Assembly: GCA_030605085.1 (NCBI GenBank)
Contig: JAUWBH010000178.1
Location: 1 to 12,349 of the forward strand
Source of the DNA: Promethearchaeota archaeon
Lineage (GTDB): Archaea > Asgardarchaeota > Lokiarchaeia > Sigynarchaeales > SOKP01
Length of the DNA: 12,349 bases
Reading direction: 5' to 3'
A program made the position numbers and the translations under genes. The stretch's first letter is position 1. Each line of letters begins with the position of its first letter. Shown here piece after piece: positions 7,318-12,349 of the stretch. The notes beneath the pieces are model-generated. The model was not told where the DNA came from and did not search any database. It saw only the letters and a list, made by a program, of their open reading frames with translations.

Positions 7318-8625
7318 ATGGTTAAAATAATTCATATGTCAGACACACACCTAGGGTATAGAGCCAAAAGAGGGGCCATAAATAAATGGGCTATTGATAA
7401 TTATTCAAGACCTTACGAGCAAGAAATCTACGATACTTTTAAAAAGGTTATGGAAGATATTTCTAATCTAAAGGATATTGATTTTGTAGTTCATTGTGGT
7501 GATATGTTCCACATTCCTTCTTTAAATTTAACTTATACCCCTCCAGAACCAGCAAGAAGGGCCTTAATAGAAGGATTAGAAATCTTCTTTACGAATACTA
7601 TCAATAAAGTTCCTTTCATATATATTGAGGGAAATCATGGCGTATTCCGTAAATACGACTATACTCCATTTGAATCACACATCAATAAAGAAAATTATCC
7701 AAATATTTTCTATTATAAAGAAAAGGACTTAATAAATTCTATTAAATCTGATAAACCTTTAAATATAGAATTTAAGGAAAAAAGAGTTAGGTTTTACTTA
7801 TTTCCTTATTTCGAGTTTAATAGCTTTGAGGGCTATAAATCTATTTACGATAAATGGGTGGAAAATCAAAAACCACCTAATGATGATTATATAAATATCG
7901 CAGTTGCTCATGGTTCAAAATTGGATGGAACATTACATGAAAAAGTTAGGAGCGACGATTTTGGGTACGATTATATCGCTCTTGGGCACGAACATGGTTT
8001 AAGAGAAGAGTCAAGAAATCGATATTACAGCGGTAGTTTGTTGCCATTGAATTTTAAAGAAATAATTGAAAAACAAGGTTATTTAATCGTAAACATTGAT
8101 GACTCTACAAAAAGATTGAAGGTTGAAAAAGTGTTTACAGATATATTGCTTAAAAGACCTTTTTCTTTAAATGTAATGGATATATCTCCACAAGATACTT
8201 CAGCAGAATTAAGAAATAAGATATTAAATAAACTTAGGAAATTTACATCCAAAAAAGGATTTAACTCAATGACATCGGCAAGAGTTAAAATTAATTTTAA
8301 AGGAGAATTTACATTTAATAAAATCTGGCAAATTAATGATACTATGTCTAAAATAAGAAGGGAGTGCTTTTCTGAGACAGAAAAGTATAATATAATGCAA
8401 TTAATTTGGAAAATCTCGAACATTTCTAAATATTTTGAAGACGATATTAGTTCGGGAAGGATTATTGATTATATTTTGAAAAATCCAAGTGAAGAATTTA
8501 AACAATTTGTAAACGAAAAACTAAGCGACGAAGAATCTGAGTTTGACGTTGAAAAATTAACCCAATTTGGGATAAAAACCATAAATTACGCTCTGAAAAT
8601 TATGGATAAGGAAAAGGAGGTTTAA
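7318..8625 (+). CDS. mre11: Mre11 DNA double-strand-break repair nuclease
   Basis: This 435-residue calcineurin-like phosphoesterase with 3'-5' exonuclease and endonuclease roles forms a complex with Rad50. The five phosphoesterase motifs are in order: S-D-T-H-L-G at 8-13 (Asp9, His11), C-G-D-M-F-H at 60-65 (Asp62), E-G-N-H-G at 104-108 (Asn106, His107), V-A-H-G at 196-199 (His198) and G-H-E-H at 223-226. The third motif is G-N-H-G rather than the usual G-N-H-D. The segment between motifs I and II is longer than in many archaeal homologues. The C-terminal 150 residues would hold the capping and Rad50-binding regions. AGGTAAG at 7307-7313 precedes the ATG. It lies 41 bases after nurA and 6 bases before rad50, consistent with one operon. 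Confidence 0.95.
   Translation: MVKIIHMSDTHLGYRAKRGAINKWAIDNYSRPYEQEIYDTFKKVMEDISNLKDIDFVVHCGDMFHIPSLNLTYTPPEPARRALIEGLEIFFTNTINKVPFIYIEGNHGVFRKYDYTPFESHINKENYPNIFYYKEKDLINSIKSDKPLNIEFKEKRVRFYLFPYFEFNSFEGYKSIYDKWVENQKPPNDDYINIAVAHGSKLDGTLHEKVRSDDFGYDYIALGHEHGLREESRNRYYSGSLLPLNFKEIIEKQGYLIVNIDDSTKRLKVEKVFTDILLKRPFSLNVMDISPQDTSAELRNKILNKLRKFTSKKGFNSMTSARVKINFKGEFTFNKIWQINDTMSKIRRECFSETEKYNIMQLIWKISNISKYFEDDISSGRIIDYILKNPSEEFKQFVNEKLSDEESEFDVEKLTQFGIKTINYALKIMDKEKEV
8615..8621 (+). promoter_or_regulatory. Strong ribosome binding site for rad50, inside the mre11 end
   Basis: AGGAGGT overlaps the last codons of mre11, ten bases before the GTG at 8632. It is the strongest Shine-Dalgarno match in the window and supports the non-ATG start of rad50. 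It also suggests translational coupling of the two subunits. Confidence 0.75.
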
Positions 8626-8631
8626 AAAACC

Positions 8632-10725
8632 GTGAAAATAACTAGACTTGAATTTGAGAACTTTATGGGCTATAAAAGGTTGAGATTACCCCAAAATAAC
8701 GGGGTACTCCCAAATGGATTGATTTTGATTAGCGGAAAGAACTCTTACGGAAAATCCACTATTCTTGAAGGAATTTTAATCGCATTTTTTGGACCGGGGA
8801 TAATTTTAGGGAGAAATCAAGATTCTTTTATAACTTATAACCAAGATAAAGCAAAACTCTATGTCTATTTTACCCTTGATAATGTGAAATATTACATTTT
8901 TAGAACTTGGAAGAGACAAGGTAGTGCTAGCTCTAGGCTTTTTAGATACGATAATAAATCTCAGAAATATTTAGAAGTTAAAAAGTTTAATATTGAAAAG
9001 TTTTTTGAAATTTCGAAAGAACAAGCAATGAATACCGTATTTGTGAGGCAAGGAGAGGTAGAAGAACTAGCTAATAAAAGGGGTGCAAAACTAAGAGATA
9101 TGATTATAGATTTATTTCGTCTCAACATCATTGACGATTCGCTAAAGTATTTAGATACAGAATTAAAATCGTTTAAAATCGAAAAATCGAAATTAGAAAA
9201 ATCGAGAGTACCTGTAGAAAGAATTGAAGAAGATGTTAAGAGAATCAATCAACAAAACGAAGAAAATAAGAAATTGATTTCCCACGATGAAATTACTATT
9301 AATGAGTATAAAACGAAGTTTAAAAATCTTCCATCAGAAGAACTAATATCTAATTTAGAGAACATGTATAAAGAGAGCGAAGTGATTGAAGGTTTGTTTA
9401 AATCGTATAAACATGATTTTGAAGAAAAAATTAAAAAAACCGATATAAAATTAGAAAATTTTACAACACCAGAAAAGATTGCAACCTTACTTGGTTCTTT
9501 AAAAAAAAACAAAAAAGAAATTGAAACCAAAAAGAAAGAATTGGAAGAAAAAAGAAAAGCAACAATTAAAGGTATGGGAATAACAAAAGGACGGATTGAT
9601 GATATTAAGAGTAAAATCGACAAAATGAAAATAAGTTTAACATTTCAGAAAAAAGATGGAAAAGAGATTGCCTTATGCCCCACTTGCCAAAGTGAGCTCA
9701 CAATGGACCACTATAATTCCATTACTCAAGGGTTCAACCGAGATCTTGAAACTAATCAAAATAAATTGCAGGATATCACTCAATTAATAGAAAAATCCGA
9801 ACTAGACATTAAACCATATCAGGATAAATTAGATAATATCATTAAAAAAAAAGGGATAGTTGAAAGCTTGAAAGATGACTTTGAGAATTATCAGAAACAC
9901 GAAAAAGAATCAATGCAAATCCAAAATAGTATCAATGATTTTTTAACGAAACACCGAAAATTGTTTAAAGATTCGAGTCCTGAAGACATTAAAAGCCTAT
10001 CTAGCAAAATTGTAAAATTAAATCAAAATATTGAATCAATTAATAGAGAACTCTTACAATTACAAGAAAATCTTACCTCTAATAAAAAACGCATAGAAGA
10101 ATTGCTCGAAGAAATCGAAAAGATGAAAGAACTGGAGAAAAAAATTGGAGAAATCGAAATAAATATTGATCACGCCACCAAAGCAAAAGAATTCGTCCGC
10201 CGATTTGTCACTGAGTACATGGTTGCGAAGCGCCTTGTAAAAAATATTGCGTTAATGACCGATAAGTACATTAAAAGTTTTACATCTGGTCAATATAGTG
10301 ACATACTCTTAGAAGAAACAGGAACTACAAAAACAGGACTTTCCCTTAGAATTAGAAATAGTTTTAACAATCAAGATGAATCTATAGAAGTCCTTTCTGG
10401 AGGCGATCGTACAGCCTTGGGAATGGCCTTAAGGCTAGCAATCAGCGAATTAATGAGTAAAATTCGACCAACTAAAGATTCGCCAAAAAGAAACCCGAAA
10501 ATAGATTTTCTTTTGCTAGACGAACCTTTAGCCGCTCTGGATGAAACTCGTCGCGAAAGAGTATTAAAATATTTAATAAAGTCAAAAGCGTTTTCTCAAA
10601 TTTTTCTTATAACGCATACAGCAATTCCTGCAGAACTTCAAATGCACAAAATTATTGTCGAAAAAGATCATTCTACGGGTATTAGTAGCGCTAGATTTGA
10701 AAAACAAAATTTAATTCTGTCTTAA
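8632..10725 (+). CDS. rad50: Rad50 SMC-like ATPase
   Basis: This 697-residue Rad50 is the ATP-driven DNA-tethering partner of Mre11. N-terminal lobe: Walker A G-K-N-S-Y-G-K-S-T (35-43) and Q-loop F-V-R-Q-G-E (137-142, Gln140). Two coiled-coil arms (about 170-340 and 360-530), rich in Lys and Glu, flank the zinc hook C-P-T-C (349-352). C-terminal lobe: signature V-L-S-G-G-D-R (587-593), Walker B F-L-L-L-D-E-P (626-632), D-loop A-L-D (635-637) and His662 in I-T-H-T. The Walker A has S-Y where most Rad50 proteins have G-S or G-A. Length is below the roughly 850-900 usual in archaea, so the arms are short while both ATPase lobes are complete. The GTG start is fixed by a strong ribosome site. It is the last gene of the repair operon. 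Confidence 0.96.
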   Translation: MKITRLEFENFMGYKRLRLPQNNGVLPNGLILISGKNSYGKSTILEGILIAFFGPGIILGRNQDSFITYNQDKAKLYVYFTLDNVKYYIFRTWKRQGSASSRLFRYDNKSQKYLEVKKFNIEKFFEISKEQAMNTVFVRQGEVEELANKRGAKLRDMIIDLFRLNIIDDSLKYLDTELKSFKIEKSKLEKSRVPVERIEEDVKRINQQNEENKKLISHDEITINEYKTKFKNLPSEELISNLENMYKESEVIEGLFKSYKHDFEEKIKKTDIKLENFTTPEKIATLLGSLKKNKKEIETKKKELEEKRKATIKGMGITKGRIDDIKSKIDKMKISLTFQKKDGKEIALCPTCQSELTMDHYNSITQGFNRDLETNQNKLQDITQLIEKSELDIKPYQDKLDNIIKKKGIVESLKDDFENYQKHEKESMQIQNSINDFLTKHRKLFKDSSPEDIKSLSSKIVKLNQNIESINRELLQLQENLTSNKKRIEELLEEIEKMKELEKKIGEIEINIDHATKAKEFVRRFVTEYMVAKRLVKNIALMTDKYIKSFTSGQYSDILLEETGTTKTGLSLRIRNSFNNQDESIEVLSGGDRTALGMALRLAISELMSKIRPTKDSPKRNPKIDFLLLDEPLAALDETRRERVLKYLIKSKAFSQIFLITHTAIPAELQMHKIIVEKDHSTGISSARFEKQNLILS

Positions 10726-10760
10726 GTCAATTCCATAATCTCTTCTTATTAAGGAAGTTA

Positions 10761-10766
10761 TTTTTT
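10761..10766 (+). terminator. Possible T-tract terminator after rad50
   Basis: A T6 run lies 36 bases after the rad50 stop, behind CTTCTTATTAAGGAAG, which can fold weakly. Archaeal termination often uses such T tracts, but T runs are common in this DNA. Confidence 0.3.
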
Positions 10767-10779
10767 AGTATAAAAATGT

Positions 10780-10884
10780 TTATTTATTGTTTACTATTTC
10801 AATAAGCATATTTGCGTTATCCCATCGTCTTAAGATCTTAATACATACTCCAAGTAGCTCTGCGGCAATCCCAATCGAATACAT
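10780..10884 (-). pseudogene. Helix-turn-helix remnant, IS607 TnpA/MerR-like N-terminus
   Basis: This minus-strand frame of 34 codons begins M-Y-S-I-G-I-A-A-E-L-L-G-V and continues with I-L-R-R-W-D-N. That matches the start of IS607-family serine recombinases (TnpA) and related MerR-type helix-turn-helix domains, typically Y-S-I-G-E-A-A-x-L-L-G-V-S-x-x-T-L-R-R-W-D. Two helix positions are degraded (Ile for Glu, Cys for Ser). Similarity stops right after the recognition helix and a TAA follows, with no recombinase catalytic domain downstream and no tnpB nearby. It is most likely the last piece of a decayed insertion sequence. A small stand-alone DNA-binding protein is the alternative, but 34 residues is too short for a stable MerR domain. 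Confidence 0.55.
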
Positions 10885-11033
10885 AAAATAAATACTTAAG
10901 CGAAAAATAATAAAACTTTGAATATTGAAAGTTCTTATTAATTTTTATAGTGTCCAGATTTGTAGGGAATTTTTGAAACTATGATTAACCCTTTTGTATC
11001 CAAATACAATTCAAAATAATCACAATATTAAGA

Positions 11034-11311
11034 ATGGATAATACTCTTACGGAAAAAATAGTTGATTGTAATATTTTTCTCTCGTTTATTTCACTACATG
11101 TTCTTGAATCAGAAAATACGCAGGATGAAATCCAATTCGCTATAAACGAAAAAAAACATTCCTAGCCATTTACTTTAAACAAACGGAACTTTCTCCTGGT
11201 TTAAAAATGAGAATGAGAAGAATTCAAGGGATTCAAAAATATGAGATGGATAATGATCGGTTTTATACAAAACTAATAAGCGAAATTACTCGAATGCTTA
11301 GAGTACAATAA
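11034..11311 (+). pseudogene. TIR-domain protein fragment with -1 frame change
   Basis: An ATG frame (11034-11165) and a -1 frame running on from 11156 to TAA at 11309-11311 join into about 92 residues that read like the second half of a TIR domain. The features are an I-x-D-C-x-I-F-L-S-F-I-S strand, then L-E-S-E-N-T-Q-D-E-I-Q-F-A with the position of the TIR Glu retained, then F-L-A-I-Y-F-K-Q-T-E-L-S-P-G-L and I-Q-G-I-Q-K-Y-E-M. The N-terminal strand and loops of a full TIR domain (about 130-150 residues) are not found upstream: a stop at 10986 closes this frame and other frames show nothing similar. The frame switch is in A8 (11149-11156). TIR proteins act as NAD-consuming or scaffold domains in defence and signalling; this one looks truncated and probably inactive. 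Confidence 0.6.
11149..11156 (+). other. A8 tract at the TIR frame junction
   Basis: GAA AAA AAA CAT TCC TAG is the upstream frame. Bases 11150-11156 form A_AAA_AAA in the right register for a -1 shift, after which the TIR-like sequence continues as T-F-L-A-I-Y-F. One added A would also restore it. This is the same configuration as at the nurA junction. Confidence 0.65.
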
Positions 11312-11315
11312 AACA

Positions 11316-11414
11316 TCAATAAAACAACTTTAATTTTTCAATTTTATCCTTAAATTTCTTTCGTTCTAAATTTTCTTTTTCTAAAATCCCAGTTGAGATA
11401 TCAACCAAATTCAT
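11316..11414 (-). other. Tiny open frame of uncertain status
   Basis: Thirty-two minus-strand codons from an ATG at 11414 encode a Lys/Glu-rich helical segment (G-I-L-E-K-E-N-L-E-R-K-K-F-K-D-K). Its composition is protein-like, but there is no ribosome site, no known motif and no conservation evidence. It may be the end of another decayed gene in this remnant-rich stretch, or chance. Confidence 0.2.
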
Positions 11415-11497
11415 TCAACATTATAAGATAGTCCTTTAAAAAAAATTATAAAAAACAAATTCTTTAACATATTATTAAATATAGTTATTGAATAACT

Positions 11498-11671
11498 ATG
11501 TCTGATAAAGATCCTTATATTTTCTGTTTCATGGCTCGTAAAAGTCAACCTTGTGTAAAAAGTAAAGTAGCCAAAAAACATTTAAAATATTACGAGTGTG
11601 AGAAATGTATTTGGCGTATTTCGTCCGAAGATCCTCGCCATTTAAATTCTTTAGAAAGAAAGAATATATAA
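11498..11671 (+). CDS. Small Cys-rich, probably zinc-binding protein
   Basis: This 57-residue protein has Cys10, Cys19, and a C-E-K-C knuckle at 34-37 preceded by a basic helix (V-A-K-K-H-L-K-Y-Y-E). Four cysteines in a C-x8-C-x14-C-x2-C layout suggest a single small zinc site. About a quarter of the residues are basic, so nucleic-acid binding is possible but not shown. The start is ATG at 11498; an AT-rich TATA-like stretch around 11472-11481 fits a leaderless transcript, and no Shine-Dalgarno is visible. The opposite strand is also open here (11529-11717), but it lacks any motif and the Cys pattern favours this strand. I do not recognise a named family. It lies between the remnant region and the structured RNA island. 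Confidence 0.6.
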   Translation: MSDKDPYIFCFMARKSQPCVKSKVAKKHLKYYECEKCIWRISSEDPRHLNSLERKNI

Positions 11672-11785
11672 AAAATATGGAGACAAAATCAATAACATTT
11701 ATACCAAATATTATCAAATAATAGTATTTTTGTAATTATTTCGAAAATACTACTGTAAATTAGAAAGGTTTTACACTATAGACGC

Positions 11786-11792
11786 TTAAATA
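11786..11792 (+). promoter_or_regulatory. Candidate TATA box for the structured RNA
   Basis: TTAAATA in GACGCTTAAATAC is centred about 25 bases before 11813, where the first perfect hairpin of the RNA-like island begins. That spacing fits archaeal initiation at the base of the hairpin. Confidence 0.4.
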
Positions 11793-11812
11793 CTTTAACT
11801 CAATATTAATAT

Positions 11813-11977
11813 ATTGAGGAATTCCCTCAATGGTAAAAAAGTTTTCTCGCATCGAGAACGGAAGAGTATAACTGAGAGCCCGTCCAGCGCAGTTCTGGAC
11901 GACGCCCTTTCGGAGTAGAAACGCATTCCCAAATTCCGCAACGGATGATGGGATAGAGGCGTTCGGACTAATGCCGC
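11813..11977 (+). ncRNA. Candidate structured non-coding RNA of unknown family
   Basis: Positions 11844-11977 are about 54% G+C by hand count, against mostly 25-30% elsewhere. Perfect stems follow one another: ATTGAGG/CCTCAAT (11813-11831), TTCTCG/CGAGAA (11844-11858), and CGTCCAG/CTGGACG (11881-11901). A nested arm then pairs AACGC (11920-11924) with GCGTT (11959-11963), TCCC with GGGA, and TCCG with CGGA around a CAA loop. The loop CAGTT (11890-11894) complements AACTG at 11870-11874 and could form a pseudoknot. In an AT-rich archaeon such GC islands usually mark stable RNAs. I could not match it to RNase P, SRP, 5S, tRNA, C/D-box RNA or a riboswitch. The strand is inferred from the TATA placement and could be wrong. 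Confidence 0.55.
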
Positions 11978-12094
11978 AAATAATTCAACAAAACATCGTT
12001 GATAATATTATTTGAAATAATTTGAAGACCATTTTATTCATTTTAATAGTCTGGAGACAAAACTTGGAAACTAAACAAAATAAAAAGAAGGATT

Positions 12095-12108
12095 AAAAAA
12101 AAAAAAAA
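12095..12108 (-). terminator. T14 tract downstream of the histone gene
   Basis: Fourteen A residues on the plus strand read as T14 on the minus strand, beginning 14 bases past the histone stop codon. Long T tracts without a hairpin are typical archaeal transcription terminators. Confidence 0.6.
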
Positions 12109-12121
12109 TTTATATAATAAT

Positions 12122-12331
12122 TTATAAATCTCTTGCTTTTACAGTTTTCCTGTTGTTTGCTTTTGCTCTCGCAATAGCCTTATCGAGTATTGTCATAATA
12201 ATGCTATTAAAACTATCGCCATCGAGAACTCCACTACTAGTATTACATCCCTTGCTTTTGATAAACTCACGAACCTTAGATTTAACAAATAAAGGTTCAG
12301 AACTAGCTTTAGGTTTACCTTTTTTGGCCAT
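12122..12331 (-). CDS. Single histone-fold DNA-binding protein with truncated helix 3
   Basis: This 69-residue protein has a basic N-terminal tail (M-A-K-K-G-K-P-K-A), then helix 1 (about 15-27, L-F-V-K-S-K-V-R-E-F-I), a loop, the long helix 2 (about 40-60, ending A-I-A-R-A-K-A-N-N), and the loop 2 motif R-K-T-V-K-A-R-D-L at the very end. R-K-T-V-x-x-x-D is the histone-fold loop 2 and arginine signature. The chain stops at Leu69, so helix 3 of a canonical archaeal histone is almost absent, as in the short bacterial-type histones. It probably dimerises and binds DNA in the chromosome. Purine-rich GAGGA lies 11 bases before the ATG. The upstream promoter is outside the window. The histone call is good; whether it bends, coats or bridges DNA is not visible. 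Confidence 0.8.
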   Translation of the reverse strand: MAKKGKPKASSEPLFVKSKVREFIKSKGCNTSSGVLDGDSFNSIIMTILDKAIARAKANNRKTVKARDL

Positions 12332-12349
12332 AATTTATTCTTCCTCTTT

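Larger units (their letters stand above)
11672..12121. other. Non-coding region containing a GC-rich RNA-like island
   Basis: No protein gene is seen in these 450 bases. It holds a candidate TATA box (11786-11792), a GC-rich island with hairpins (11813-11977), then AT-rich DNA and an A14 run at 12095-12108. The 11-base direct repeat TGGAGACAAAA occurs at 11678-11688 and 12052-12062 on either side of the island. Confidence 0.65.

Noticed and set aside
8961..9623. Minus-strand open frames inside rad50
   Set aside because: They are antisense shadows of the coiled-coil region, whose Lys/Glu-rich codons rarely give stops on the reverse strand.
11529..11717. Minus-strand open frame of 62 codons
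   Set aside because: It overlaps the Cys-patterned plus-strand protein, has no recognisable motif and only hydrophobic AT-driven composition.
11871..11910. CTGAGA followed by CCC, suggesting a TPP riboswitch
   Set aside because: The partner motif around GAACCTGAT and the closing GC-rich stem are missing, and no downstream thiamine gene exists.
11942..11952. ATGATGG resembling a C box of a C/D guide RNA
   Set aside because: It deviates from RTGATGA, and no D box follows at a suitable distance.
11958..11975. GGCGT/ATGCC stem with an eight-base loop resembling a tRNA T arm
   Set aside because: The loop does not follow T-T-C-R-A, and no acceptor, D or anticodon arms fit around it on either strand.
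1..12349. CRISPR array or rRNA genes
   Set aside because: No regularly spaced repeats and no conserved rRNA segments were found on either strand.

Overview
The window looks like a piece of an AT-rich Asgard archaeal genome of the Lokiarchaeia type. This is inferred from gene content, not from any database search. The clues are a tandem family of Rab-like small GTPases, an archaeal HerA/NurA/Mre11/Rad50 break-processing operon, a bacterial-type short histone, and archaeal-style TATA boxes close to start codons.

Layout. (1) Positions 1-1895 hold three head-to-tail Rab-like GTPase units of about 870 bp, each with its own promoter region. The first is cut by the window edge, the second has a nonsense mutation that removes its C-terminal tail, and the third is intact. 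(2) A minus-strand metallo-beta-lactamase-fold hydrolase occupies 2012-2899. (3) A fourth, more diverged GTPase lies at 3218-3769, with an in-frame hexanucleotide expansion just before its G4 motif. (4) After a 526-bp AT-rich gap comes the plus-strand operon herA (4296-6038), nurA (6063-7276), mre11 (7318-8625), rad50 (8632-10725). nurA is split by a -1 frame change in an A9 tract. (5) Positions 10726-11497 are a gene graveyard: a 34-codon helix-turn-helix remnant like the N-terminus of IS607-family TnpA or MerR proteins, and a TIR-domain fragment that also needs a -1 shift, in an A8 tract. (6) A 57-residue Cys-rich protein lies at 11498-11671. (7) A GC-rich island of nested hairpins at 11813-11977 is the best candidate for an unrecognised structured RNA. 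(8) A minus-strand single histone-fold protein with truncated helix 3 ends the window at 12122-12331, followed on its strand by a T14 tract.

How the genes work together. HerA (hexameric translocase), NurA (nuclease), Mre11 (nuclease) and Rad50 (SMC-like ATPase) are the standard archaeal double-strand-break end-resection set, and their tight same-strand spacing suggests one transcript. The GTPases are probably regulatory switches whose paralogues are still duplicating and decaying. They carry family-wide changes at two usually conserved nucleotide-pocket positions: Asn to Gly in G4 and Gln to Glu in G3.

The points most worth checking are the two A-tract frame changes, which share the same A_AAA_AAA register and could be assembly errors, slippage or recoding, and the structured RNA island.
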